Assembly: GCF_020497125.1 (NCBI RefSeq)
Contig: NW_025422883.1
Location: 62,001 to 126,000 of the forward strand
Direction of reading: 5' to 3'
DNA from: Mauremys mutica
Lineage: Eukaryota > Chordata > Testudines > Geoemydidae
Length of the DNA stretch: 64,000 nucleotides
Part shown: one piece after another, positions 45,801 through 48,075 of the stretch
How the letters are laid out: each line of letters begins with the position of its first letter
Position numbering within the stretch: the stretch's first letter is position 1
The notes under the pieces: model-generated
Told to the model about the DNA's origin: nothing
Seen by the model: only the letters and a program-made list of their open reading frames with translations
Databases searched by the model: none
Position numbers and translations under genes: made by a program

Positions 45801-45939
45801 CTCGGGGGCCCGTCCCGGAGGGGCAGAGGAGCCAGGCCGGAGGAGCGGCTGGACCACAGCGACTCACAGGTTCTTCAGGTCGGTGGCTCCGCGGAAGGCT
45901 TTCCTCGGCACGGCCTGGAGGAGGTTCTCGCTCAGGTCC
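794..45939 (-). CDS. SLIT1: SLIT1, partial gene: 26 internal exons
   Basis: SLIT proteins are secreted ligands of Robo receptors that repel growing axons and migrating cells. Reading the minus strand from 45939 to 794 gives 26 exons with AG/GT borders and matching phases: 2796 coding bases. The order is three LRRs and the LRRCT of domain D1, complete D2, D3 and D4 (each LRRNT, LRRs, LRRCT), then EGF1 to the start of EGF4. The match is to SLIT1 rather than SLIT2 or SLIT3, for example 'CPAMCTC', 'LPRGVFGG', 'AKEQY', '[17 protein letters not shown]' and '[12 protein letters not shown]'; paralogue choice rests on my memory of these proteins. D2 (39831-26105) is the Robo-binding domain in the family. 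Most LRR exons are 69, 72, 75 or 144 nt and three of four LRRCT exons are 164 nt. No frameshift or stop was seen. N-terminal exons and the laminin G/C-terminal exons are outside the window. Confidence 0.95.
888..1427. other. SLIT1 intron, no feature seen
   Basis: GC-rich intron between window exons 25 and 26. No repeat recognised. Confidence 0.6.
1428..1573 (-). CDS. SLIT1: SLIT1 exon: end of EGF2 and EGF3 (window exon 25)
   Basis: A 146-nt exon with 'GFEGPTC' closing EGF2, then EGF3: 'ACANGGTC' and '[12 protein letters not shown]'. Acceptor ggcag, donor gtaagg. Asn-Ala-Thr is a potential N-glycosylation site. Confidence 0.92.
1574..1973. other. SLIT1 intron with a C homopolymer
   Basis: Intron sequence ahead of the first minisatellite. 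A run of about 18 C residues lies near 1713-1730; nothing else stands out. Confidence 0.6.
1974..2765. repeat. Minisatellite, 46-54-bp unit, 15 copies
   Basis: The core aggagtcctgggctctgtcc recurs 15 times. Full units are 54 bp and shortened ones about 46 bp. The 54-bp length keeps long frames open on both strands; these are not genes. The array lies in the SLIT1 intron between EGF exons 24 and 25. Confidence 0.95.
2766..3184. other. SLIT1 intron, no feature seen
   Basis: Intron between a minisatellite and a TG-rich tract. No feature recognised. Confidence 0.55.
3185..3480. repeat. Degenerate TG/CA-rich microsatellite
   Basis: About 300 bp of interrupted (TG)n with gtgtgtgtgcgtgtgag-like stretches. 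The alternating purine-pyrimidine sequence could adopt Z-DNA. Confidence 0.85.
3481..4518. other. SLIT1 intron, no feature seen
   Basis: GC-rich intron between window exons 24 and 25. No exon or known repeat recognised. Confidence 0.55.
4519..4616 (-). CDS. SLIT1: SLIT1 exon: end of EGF1, first half of EGF2 (window exon 24)
   Basis: A 98-nt exon beginning '[16 protein letters not shown]' and continuing 'ANGGTC'. It finishes the last cysteine of EGF1 and opens EGF2. Donor gtgagt. Confidence 0.92.
4912..5036 (-). CDS. SLIT1: SLIT1 exon: EGF repeat 1 (window exon 23)
   Basis: A 125-nt exon encoding linker plus most of EGF1: '[15 protein letters not shown]' and '[10 protein letters not shown]'. 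It ends in phase 0. Donor gtgaac is not the strongest consensus. Confidence 0.94.
5037..5704. other. SLIT1 intron, no feature seen
   Basis: Intron upstream of EGF1, before a CR1 fragment. Nothing recognised. Confidence 0.55.
5705..6960 (-). mobile_element. CR1-like LINE fragment, degenerate
   Basis: The minus-strand 3' end is near 5705 (degraded tgtgatcacctcatctgag). The segment 6000-6300, with tttaatcattcccgtggctc, parallels 58230-58330. Both are in the same direction and resemble the turtle CR1 3' region in reverse. The coding part is not readable. Boundaries are approximate. Confidence 0.7.
6961..8890. other. SLIT1 intron, no clear feature
   Basis: Intron between exons 22 and 23. An aataaa lies near 7525, but no gene or LTR structure surrounds it. 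Otherwise nothing recognised. Confidence 0.5.
8891..9054 (-). CDS. SLIT1: SLIT1 exon: LRRCT cap of D4 (window exon 22)
   Basis: A 164-nt exon with '[15 protein letters not shown]', 'GIARCAGP' and 'AKKFECQ'. It closes the LRR half of the protein. Donor gtgagg. Confidence 0.95.
9055..10028. other. SLIT1 intron, no feature seen
   Basis: GC-rich intron between window exons 21 and 22. Nothing recognised. Confidence 0.55.
10029..10100 (-). CDS. SLIT1: SLIT1 exon: last LRR of D4 (window exon 21)
   Basis: A 72-nt LRR exon reading '[15 protein letters not shown]' and ending in LSHL. Acceptor cacag, donor gtgagt. Confidence 0.94.
10318..12715. repeat. Minisatellite, 48-bp unit, about 50 copies
   Basis: The unit contains cctggcactgcaccgcgtc and cccggcaccttccccagcc, 48 bp with rare 49-bp copies. 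A block from about 10530 recurs about 721 bp downstream (15 units plus one base), an internal higher-order duplication. The array fills the intron between exons 20 and 21. Because 48 is divisible by three and stops are absent, frames of more than 900 codons appear; they are artefacts. Confidence 0.96.
12927..12998 (-). CDS. SLIT1: SLIT1 exon: LRR of D4 (window exon 20)
   Basis: A 72-nt LRR exon reading '[15 protein letters not shown]' and ending in LRLL. Donor gtaagt. The intron that follows is filled by a 2.4-kb minisatellite. Confidence 0.94.
13314..13385 (-). CDS. SLIT1: SLIT1 exon: LRR of D4 (window exon 19)
   Basis: A 72-nt LRR exon reading '[15 protein letters not shown]' and ending in LTTL. 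Donor gtaagt. Confidence 0.94.
13386..14204. other. SLIT1 intron, no feature seen
   Basis: Intron upstream of window exon 19. Nothing recognised. Confidence 0.5.
14205..14430 (+). mobile_element. Old CR1 3'-region fragment
   Basis: gtgtggaggggacggtgtgatgg and later gagctactgcagggaattgt parallel the better copy at 61924-62100. It is heavily diverged and the ends are uncertain. Confidence 0.6.
14431..15654. other. SLIT1 intron, no feature seen
   Basis: Intron between exons 18 and 19. Nothing recognised. Confidence 0.5.
15655..15723 (-). CDS. SLIT1: SLIT1 exon: first LRR of D4 (window exon 18)
   Basis: A 69-nt exon reading '[14 protein letters not shown]', a 23-residue LRR. The acceptor reads cgtag, the only TAG acceptor in the set. 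Donor gtaagt. Confidence 0.92.
16005..16990. repeat. C-rich interspersed repeat with 132-bp tandem units
   Basis: From 16115 to 16690 a unit of about 132 bp is repeated roughly four times; agagcccgc recurs at 16120, 16252, 16516 and 16647, with a variant at 16384. It is embedded in a longer repeat beginning with ccaatgggagctgcggag and ending in gggcggggcctcgg, a combination I recognise from turtle genomes. A related stretch lies at 30950-31180. Confidence 0.8.
16991..17940. other. SLIT1 intron, no feature seen
   Basis: Intron just downstream of window exon 17. Nothing recognised. Confidence 0.5.
17941..18073 (-). CDS. SLIT1: SLIT1 exon: LRRNT of D4 (window exon 17)
   Basis: A 133-nt exon with '[13 protein letters not shown]' and '[12 protein letters not shown]', the N-terminal cap of D4. 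D4 mediates SLIT dimerisation in family members. Donor gtgagt. Confidence 0.95.
18074..18735. other. SLIT1 intron, no feature seen
   Basis: Intron between exons 16 and 17. Nothing recognised. Confidence 0.5.
18736..18902 (-). CDS. SLIT1: SLIT1 exon: LRRCT cap of D3 (window exon 16)
   Basis: A 167-nt exon with '[15 protein letters not shown]', 'GNPRC' and 'FPDFRC', the D3 cap. Donor gtaact is weaker than the others. It ends with one base of the Gly codon in EEG. Confidence 0.93.
19033..20317 (+). mobile_element. Probable solo LTR, interrupted by a fold-back insertion
   Basis: AT-rich for this region. Promoter-like tataaaa at 19684-19690 and aataaa at 19943-19948 are followed by ggtaagatctaagttata, in the same order as the LTR at 40515-42671. 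No coding part adjoins it, so it is probably a solo LTR. Ends are estimated. Its last 60 bp recur at 47996-48075. Confidence 0.72.
19292..19505. mobile_element. Penelope-like fold-back insertion
   Basis: Two arms, 19325-19407 and 19425-19507, are perfect 83-bp reverse complements around a 17-nt loop. The insertion is flanked by a 14-bp duplication, ttaacatttaggaa, at 19278-19291 and 19506-19519 (two T's shared with the right arm). The arm sequence (gagtagcagccgtgttagtc and gtggcaccttaaagactaac) matches what I recall as the terminal region of a turtle Penelope-like retroelement; that family call is from memory. Confidence 0.85.
20412..20555 (-). CDS. SLIT1: SLIT1 exon: two LRRs of D3 (window exon 15)
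   Basis: A 144-nt exon with '[15 protein letters not shown]' and '[15 protein letters not shown]', ending in LSTL. Acceptor AG at 20556-20557, donor gtgagt. Confidence 0.95.
20848..20984 (+). mobile_element. 5' part of a hAT-like MITE, source of the following array
   Basis: ggggcggctccagg resembles the terminal repeat of the MITE at 56544-56695. Further shared blocks are ctctgccggtcgcc and ggaggacctcccgcagg. The element runs straight into the tandem array at 20985. Confidence 0.7.
20985..21962. repeat. Minisatellite, 37-40-bp unit, about 26 copies
   Basis: The unit contains ccgaatccgcgggaccgggg and acctcccgcaggc, with spacing alternating between 37 and about 39-40 bp through gcgctg/gcgtgccg variants. 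The motif occurs once in the MITE just upstream, which suggests expansion from it. It lies in the intron between exons 14 and 15. Confidence 0.95.
21963..23695. repeat. GC-extreme minisatellite, about 40-bp unit, more than 40 copies
   Basis: The unit contains ggcgcccggagggagacgcg and ggcgcggggggg. G-runs of 5-10 occur in almost every unit on the plus strand. The array ends about 90 bp from SLIT1 exon 14. Frames over 1000 codons on both strands arise from stop absence only. Confidence 0.95.
23783..23926 (-). CDS. SLIT1: SLIT1 exon: two LRRs of D3 (window exon 14)
   Basis: A 144-nt exon with '[15 protein letters not shown]' and '[15 protein letters not shown]'. Its donor is followed within about 90 bp by the start of a 2.7-kb compound minisatellite. 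Confidence 0.95.
23927..24347. other. SLIT1 intron with possible CR1 remnant
   Basis: gtgagttccacaggttaacg at about 24250 resembles a CR1 segment also seen near 52945. The rest is unassigned. Confidence 0.4.
24348..24422 (-). CDS. SLIT1: SLIT1 exon: first LRR of D3 (window exon 13)
   Basis: A 75-nt exon reading '[15 protein letters not shown]', a 25-residue LRR with one residue more than the usual 24. Donor gtgagt. It ends in a run of Lys codons, a T-run on the plus strand. Confidence 0.93.
24641..24785 (-). CDS. SLIT1: SLIT1 exon: LRRNT of D3 (window exon 12)
   Basis: A 145-nt exon with '[19 protein letters not shown]', the cysteine-rich N-terminal cap of D3, ending in the split Leu codon of AEL. 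Donor gtaaga. Confidence 0.95.
24786..25512. other. SLIT1 intron, no feature seen
   Basis: GC-rich intron between the microexon and exon 12. Nothing recognised. Confidence 0.5.
25513..25536 (-). CDS. SLIT1: SLIT1 24-nt microexon between D2 and D3 (window exon 11)
   Basis: A 24-nt exon adding the linker 'AKEQYVIPG' (ends shared with neighbours). It has a polypyrimidine tract plus cag acceptor and a gtaag donor. The length is a multiple of three and both phases match the neighbouring exons, so it can be skipped without breaking frame. Confidence 0.9.
25537..26104. other. SLIT1 intron, no feature seen
   Basis: Intron between exon 10 and the microexon. Nothing recognised. Confidence 0.5.
26105..26268 (-). 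CDS. SLIT1: SLIT1 exon: LRRCT cap of D2 (window exon 10)
   Basis: A 164-nt exon with '[15 protein letters not shown]', 'SGARCASP' and 'KKFRCS', giving the paired cysteines of the D2 cap. Donor gtgcgt. It is among the most conserved SLIT1 segments in the window. Confidence 0.95.
26269..26742. other. SLIT1 intron, no clear repeat
   Basis: Intron between exons 9 and 10, with a short direct repeat of ctccgctccctggggcctg near 26436-26480. Confidence 0.5.
26743..26886 (-). CDS. SLIT1: SLIT1 exon: two LRRs of D2 (window exon 9)
   Basis: A 144-nt exon encoding two LRRs, with '[13 protein letters not shown]' then '[15 protein letters not shown]'. It is exactly twice the 72-nt unit, as in family members where an intron between repeats is absent. 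Donor gtgagt. Confidence 0.95.
27003..27074 (-). CDS. SLIT1: SLIT1 exon: LRR of D2 (window exon 8)
   Basis: A 72-nt LRR exon reading '[15 protein letters not shown]' and ending in LQLL. Donor gtaagg. The 3-kb minisatellite 27350-30410 fills most of the intron upstream. Confidence 0.94.
27350..30410. repeat. Minisatellite, about 63-bp unit, about 48 copies
   Basis: The unit contains ggggctgcgggtcgggagtg and aggggcaccggcggagctgg, spaced 62-66 bp. It fills the intron between exons 7 and 8. The same core reappears at 44880-45160. Confidence 0.96.
30531..30602 (-). CDS. SLIT1: SLIT1 exon: LRR of D2 (window exon 7)
   Basis: A 72-nt LRR exon reading '[15 protein letters not shown]' and ending in LNSL. 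Acceptor AG at 30603-30604, donor gtgagt. In SLIT proteins this repeat contributes to the concave Robo-binding face. Confidence 0.94.
30603..31929. other. SLIT1 intron with a C-rich repeat at 30950-31180
   Basis: ccccaaactcctcatcctc and agcgcccgcacccccagccg at 30950-31180 repeat about twice and resemble the tandem unit near 16.1-16.7 kb. Elsewhere nothing is recognised. Confidence 0.6.
31930..32001 (-). CDS. SLIT1: SLIT1 exon: first LRR of D2 (window exon 6)
   Basis: A 72-nt LRR exon reading '[14 protein letters not shown]' and ending in LRR plus a split codon. Donor gtaagt. A minisatellite begins only about 50 bp upstream of its acceptor. Confidence 0.94.
32050..32777. repeat. Minisatellite, 68-70-bp unit, about 10 copies
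   Basis: gtggggcgctggctgggggg and ctgccccagccccatctctc recur every 68-70 bp. The array lies between SLIT1 exon 6 and the retrotransposon, which entered at its right edge. Confidence 0.94.
32783..33179 (+). repeat. 5' LTR of the Gmr1-like element
   Basis: 397 bp starting tatgatgg and ending gtgaca. A polyadenylation signal aataaa is at 33092-33097. The immediate left flank is the target duplication cgtgg. I saw no mismatch when aligning it by eye to 38195-38591. Confidence 0.96.
33182..33199 (+). promoter_or_regulatory. Primer-binding site, matches leucine tRNA 3' end
   Basis: tggtggcagcggtgggat starts two bases after the 5' LTR. It is complementary over 18 nt to the 3' end, including CCA, of vertebrate tRNA-Leu (AAG/TAG anticodon group) as I remember that tRNA. 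This would prime minus-strand cDNA synthesis. Confidence 0.85.
33473..38161 (+). CDS. Gag-Pol polyprotein of Gmr1-like retrotransposon
   Basis: 1562 aa if translation starts at the ATG at 33473 (aagATG context, A at -3). The open frame continues upstream to 33383 only through non-ATG codons. Residues 1-40: SAP-like helix-hairpin-helix. About 114-156: charged coiled coil. About 170-335: capsid, whose last part resembles the SCAN domain. 392-405: CCHC zinc knuckle (C392, C395, H400, C405). 495-497: protease DTG. About 709-749: integrase zinc finger (H709, H716, C746, C749). Integrase core D779, D839, E875 (35 residues between the last two), then a GPF module near 1015. About 1130-1340: reverse transcriptase with YIDD at 1285-1288. 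RNase H D1436, E1476, D1503, D1546. Gag and Pol are in one frame with no visible shift or stop, so a separate Gag would need proteolysis or another mechanism. All catalytic residues I could check are present. Confidence 0.95.
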   Translation: MYSQKRKCELVELCKQRGLRHGKLTKAQLIARLEERDRRDEPVPVSEGSSRADAAQAPVSVPAGSGQSAGEGSSRPPTPRPRGRGRRSPATEGTVTPPASRGSFRRRSASVERRRLDLEREIKLKEMEMEDRQKQREYDDREKQRSHELAMAQLNNREAPAAVSEGGPKPTKSFDANFLAPRKEGEDIDTFLTAFENACELHQVAPADRIRRLTPLLDSTAVEVYSRMRGEEARDYNLFKEALLREFGLTPEMYRKRFRGQRKTREGTYLQLVNRAQGYARKWTAGAQTREDLLDLVVLEHLYAQCPSDLKQWLMDQKPENPQHAGRLADQYMDNRAGDGREESRGSRPASTQRESHHGTSQRGPMENPQKRGTSSVRSTRPPRGDPRDMGCFHCGQQGHIRAQCPKLRDRPSRPNPPRVDWVQTQSEEGQRAQERGAGSVPPGEEGGGPQVSAPGGLDAPVPRGCYRVAMGLPLRKQCLVPLEVDGKKVTGYWDTGAEVTLARPEVVGLNRMVPDTYLSLMGVSGTPFKVPVARVHLKWGVKEGPKDVGVHSHLPTEVLMGGDLETWPGNTQGTLIVTRSQSRRRALHPDNGESTLPECLAGRERPETRPREAAASDPAGEREQVPIPVPAAEFQAEVQKDPSLQKPRDRADLNAAQTMRRGCKERFLWEKGFLYREWAPPGEVEAWGIRRQLVVPQKFRHKLLYLAHDIPLAGHQGIRRTRQRLLQNFYWPGVFTHVRQYCQSCDPCQRVGKARDKGKAALRPLPIIEEPFQKVAMDMVGPLSKATRSGKKYILVVVDFATRYPEAVALSSTEAATVADALLTIFSRVGFPQEVLTDQGSNFMSDLLQSLWEKCGVRPSWASAYHPQTNGLVERFNGTLKMMLKTFMHQHPQDWDKYLPHLLFAYREVPQESTGFSPFELLYGRRVRGPLDLMRDEWEGKAAPDGESVVEYVLTFRERLTELMGLARENLARAQRKQKVWYDRTARARAFATGDQVMVLIPVRKNKLQAAWEGPFKVVKQLNEVNYVVELSNRAHHCRVYHVNMMKPYYDRGNMVLAVCGHWEEPGDDPLVDLFPGTKAGSPLEAIPLSDQLTPAQHAEIRGVLQLYRQLFSNQPGRTNLTVHRVETGTHTPIRCSPFRVTGKTAQDLEREVRDMLALGVIQPSASPWASPVVLVPKKDGSIRFCVDYRKLNAITVSDAYPMPRPDELLDKLGGARYLTTMDLTKGYWQVPLDADARLKSAFITPLGLYEFLTLPFGLKGAPATFQRLVDQLLRGMESFAVAYIDDICVFSQTWEDHVSQVRQVLDRLREAGLTVKAEKCKVGMAEVSYLGHRVGSGCLKPEPAKVEVIRDWPAPQTKKQVQAFIGMAGYYRRFVPHFSAIAAPITELCKKGKPDKVVWTEQCQEALQTLKEALLRGPVLANPDFDKPFMVFTDASDTGLGAVLMQEDEKGERHPIVYLSKKLLPREQNYAAIEKECLAMVWALKKLEPYLFGRHFTVYTDHSPLTWLHQMKGANAKLLRWSLLLQDYDMDVVHVKGSANLIADALSRRGGPELPRVTGQ
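38181..38194 (+). other. Polypurine tract
   Basis: ggaggggggagagg, all purines, directly before the 3' LTR. It is the expected primer for plus-strand cDNA synthesis. Confidence 0.88.
38195..38591 (+). repeat. 3' LTR of the Gmr1-like element
   Basis: 397 bp, same length as the 5' copy and apparently the same sequence. aataaa is at 38504-38509. It is followed by the target duplication cgtgg at 38592-38596. Confidence 0.96.
38597..39683. other. SLIT1 intron, minor TG-rich tract
   Basis: Intron between the retrotransposon and exon 5. A short tract of gtgtgtgcacagacgtgtgt type occurs near 39080-39130. Nothing else recognised. Confidence 0.5.
39684..39831 (-). CDS. SLIT1: SLIT1 exon: LRRNT of D2 (window exon 5)
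   Basis: A 148-nt exon with the linker after D1 and the N-terminal cap of D2, 'SCPAMCTC' and '[19 protein letters not shown]'. Donor gtgagt. The intron below it carries the retrotransposon at 32.8-38.6 kb. Confidence 0.95.
39990..40500. repeat. C-rich minisatellite, about 30-bp unit
   Basis: The unit gcccagagccccccaggcag plus ggccccccgca is repeated about 16 times. The same motif resumes at 42672 after the LTR insertion, so one array was split. Confidence 0.9.
40510..42671 (+). mobile_element. Solo LTR split by a LINE insertion
   Basis: Left piece about 40510-40841, right piece 41977-42671. The right piece has tatataag at 42033-42040, aataaa at 42289-42294 and ends cgtcaca. Layout and several motifs (gggtaagatctgatgtg) resemble the LTR at 19033-20317. 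No internal coding region. Minisatellite sequence of the same type lies on both sides. Confidence 0.8.
40842..41976 (-). pseudogene. 5'-truncated non-LTR retrotransposon, C-terminal part
   Basis: 1135 bp flanked by the 9-bp duplication gcaaagtat (40833-40841 and 41977-41985), lying on the minus strand. It encodes a reverse-transcriptase C-terminal region: '[15 protein letters not shown]', then a zinc-finger motif 'CPFC', then '[11 protein letters not shown]'. A missing base near 41390 shifts the frame between CPFC and VRETL, so the copy is dead. The frame ends at 40989. It resembles Tx1/L1-type elements; the clade is not certain. There is no poly(A) tail. Confidence 0.82.
42672..42835. repeat. 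C-rich minisatellite, right part
   Basis: gcagcccagagcccccc and ccaggcagggccccc continue the array of 39990-40500 on the other side of the LTR. It ends next to the donor of SLIT1 exon 4. Confidence 0.8.
42843..43006 (-). CDS. SLIT1: SLIT1 exon: LRRCT cap of D1 (window exon 4)
   Basis: A 164-nt exon encoding the C-terminal cap of LRR domain 1. It holds the LRRCT cysteines in '[12 protein letters not shown]', 'FTQC' and 'FSC'. Donor gtgagg. The first base completes the Phe codon left open by the previous exon. Confidence 0.94.
43030..43690. repeat. Minisatellite, alternating 58- and 73-bp units
   Basis: acggcccctcccc recurs at 43081, 43154, 43212, 43285, 43343, 43400, 43458 and on, so spacing alternates between about 58 and 73 bp. 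The longer units carry ggggacatccccggcc in place of a shorter segment. It fills the intron between exons 3 and 4. Confidence 0.93.
43698..43769 (-). CDS. SLIT1: SLIT1 exon: last LRR of D1 (window exon 3)
   Basis: A 72-nt LRR exon reading '[15 protein letters not shown]'. It ends 'RLRT' plus two bases of a Phe codon completed in the next exon. It is squeezed between two C-rich minisatellites, each starting within about 30 bp of a splice site. Confidence 0.93.
43790..44425. repeat. Minisatellite, about 49-bp unit, 13 copies
   Basis: gggacagaccagccagagcc followed by a C-run recurs every 42-57 bp, mostly 49. It fills half of the intron between exons 2 and 3. Confidence 0.93.
44702..44773 (-). 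CDS. SLIT1: SLIT1 exon: LRR of D1 (window exon 2)
   Basis: A 72-nt LRR exon reading '[14 protein letters not shown]' and ending in LEVL. Acceptor AG at 44774-44775, donor gtaagt. Phase fits the exons on both sides. Confidence 0.93.
44880..45160. repeat. Minisatellite, 63-bp unit, 4.5 copies
   Basis: The core gctgcgggtcgggagtgagg and caccggcagagctgg is the one seen at 27350-30410, here with gggccgagacagca as the other half. It lies in the intron between exons 1 and 2. Confidence 0.93.
45161..45867. other. SLIT1 intron, no feature seen
   Basis: Intron between window exons 1 and 2. Nothing recognised. Confidence 0.5.
45868..45939 (-). CDS. SLIT1: SLIT1 exon: LRR of domain D1 (window exon 1)
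   Basis: A 72-nt LRR exon reading '[15 protein letters not shown]' and ending in LKNL. The acceptor is cccccag-like at 45940-45941 and the donor is gtgagt (45862-45867). It begins with the last base of a split Leu codon, so at least one further coding exon lies upstream to the right. Confidence 0.93.
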
Positions 45940-47694
45940 CTGGGGAAACAAAACGTGGGCGGTGAAATCAGCGAAGCCCCGAAAGCGACGTCCCCTCCCT
46001 GAGAGTGGGGCAGGCGCTGGGGGAACCGAGACGTGTCAGGTCAGCTCAGTGCCCCTGGCTGGTATCGCCAGGCCAGGGGGCAGGAACAGCCGGGGCCGAA
46101 GGCTGGGCTAATGATCAAAAGTCACATCACAAAATGCTCTGTCGGCACTGTCGGGTTTGCAGACTATCCCCAACCACACCTCCAGCCTGCAGAGGGCAGC
46201 AGAGTGCAGCCCATGGCTGGGTTCCTTATGCTGTGTACTATCTGGTACCACAGCAGCACCACCATTGACCAAGCTTTAGGGGGCTGTAGCACTCCTACAC
46301 TCTCTGGTGTTGAGTGTGCCAGACACTCCTCCCTACTCTGGAGAGACCTGGGTTTCTGGGCTCTGCCCTGTGCCAGCTGCCGCACCCACTGTCCTCCCAC
46401 GAAGCGCAAATCATCAACGGTGACCACCCCTCCAGGCCAGATCACAAGCACAGGCATGATGGGAGAGGTCTCAGCCGAGTCTCTGCAGACACCTTCCCAC
46501 TGCTGGGCCGTGTCTGAGCTAAACTACTACACCCCACGGGCACTGCATGCACACGTCTAACTCGGCCACTGCTGCTCGGGCCCTACTGCGTGGGGTGTGG
46601 GGGGAAGCTGTCCTCGCTGCAGAGCACTGGGAGAAGGGGGCTCCCCTGGCGACAGGGCCCATGGCCATTGCAATGAATGGAGAGACCCCCAGGCTCTGGC
46701 TCAATCCCATAAGCAGCAAAGCCTATTCAGGGCTCAGTGCAGATACCAGCGAATGGCCCCGAGGCAGGAGCTGCTCTCCTGGCTGGCAGGGGCACCAGGA
46801 ACACATGGACAGAGCCTTGGGCAGCCCTGGGCAGCGCCACCACAAGTTGGCCAAGAGCCATCCCATGCGATGGGATCCGGATTCCAGAGCACACGGACAC
46901 CACCCGGGTCACGCTAATCAGAATTGAATTCTCTGAGGCTTGGCTCTGAACCACAGATCTGGCGGGGGGCCGGGCAGCACCGACCAGGTGAGAGCCAGCG
47001 AGAGGCAGAGACTGCCGGGGGGACGACACTGGGCCCAGGCCCGAAGCAGCCAGCGACCATGGGGGACTCTGTCGCAGCCTCCCCAGGCTCGCGGCCAGGG
47101 TGAACGCTGTCTGGGATGGCTAAGGGGCAGGGCGGAGCTGCCTGGGGCCGGGGGAGGGCGTGTCCGAATGGATCTGGATGGGACGCGTTAAGAAAACCAA
47201 CCCGAACGGGAGCCTGATTGGCCTGCACTGTCCCTAGGCTCAGCGCCCGCCCCTGTTGGGATGTCGCCAATCATCCAAGCTGTGCACTGAGGGGGAGGCG
47301 CTCTGCCTCAGTTTCCCTGTCAGTACAATGGGAACGATGGTCCTGCCTGAGGTTGAATTTGCAAAGGGCCTTGCCAGTCACAGCTTCTCTGGGACTGAGG
47401 CAGCAGGTCTCCCAAGGAGAAAGGGGCAGGTGGCCTCAGTCCCCCAGCAGTGACACAAGGGGAAAGATTGGCCTTCAGCGCCGAGAGCCAATCCAGGCCT
47501 CGCACCAGCCGGCCAAGGGCGCAGGTGGGGTTTTAAAGGGGCTTCTAGCTCTGACGTGCAGTTCACGTTCTGCCCAGGGGGTGGCGCTGACAGGCTGTCC
47601 CGGAGCTGCAGGGATCTGGGTAAGTTCATTACCTTGTCCCCCGAGAGAAGAGCCCAGGGACCGGGGGGGCTCGTCTCTCTCACCGTCAGCCCCG
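45940..47694. other. Large SLIT1 5' intron, no feature seen
   Basis: Upstream of window exon 1. I found no LRR exon on the minus strand. GC content falls compared with the exon-rich part. Confidence 0.5.
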
Positions 47695-47995
47695 GGGTAG
47701 ACGGGATCACAGGGGTCACCTAGTCTAACCCCTGCCGAGATGCAGGATTTATTGGGTCTAAACCAGCCAAGCCAGATGGCTCGTGAAGGAGCTTCCCCAG
47801 GCGTCTGGGCCACTGTCCGACTGCTCTTACGGTCGGGGAATTTCCTCTGAGATTGAATCTAGATCTGCTGTGCTGTAGTTTGAACCCACTGCCTCTTGTC
47901 CTGCCCTCCGTGGCCAGAGAGAACCACTTTTCGACGGCACCTTTCACGTCTTTGAAGGCAGATCCCATGTCCCCGCTCAATCTGTTCTCTTCCAT
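47695..47995 (-). mobile_element. CR1 3'-end fragment
   Basis: gatcacaggggtcacctagtc opens a reversed CR1 3' region and gctgtagtttgaacccactg continues it. The order matches the turtle CR1 consensus as I remember it. Confidence 0.75.
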
Positions 47996-48075
47996 TGGGG
48001 GTTTGTCTGCCCCGGTCTGTTTGCAGTTCACCCTGACTGAGTGACCTCGGCTGGCTCCCACGGGCAGCACCGTCA
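47996..48075 (+). repeat. LTR 3'-end fragment
   Basis: gggtttgtctgccccggtct and gcagttcaccctgactgag match the end of the LTR at 20249-20306. It joins directly to the CR1 fragment on its left. Confidence 0.75.
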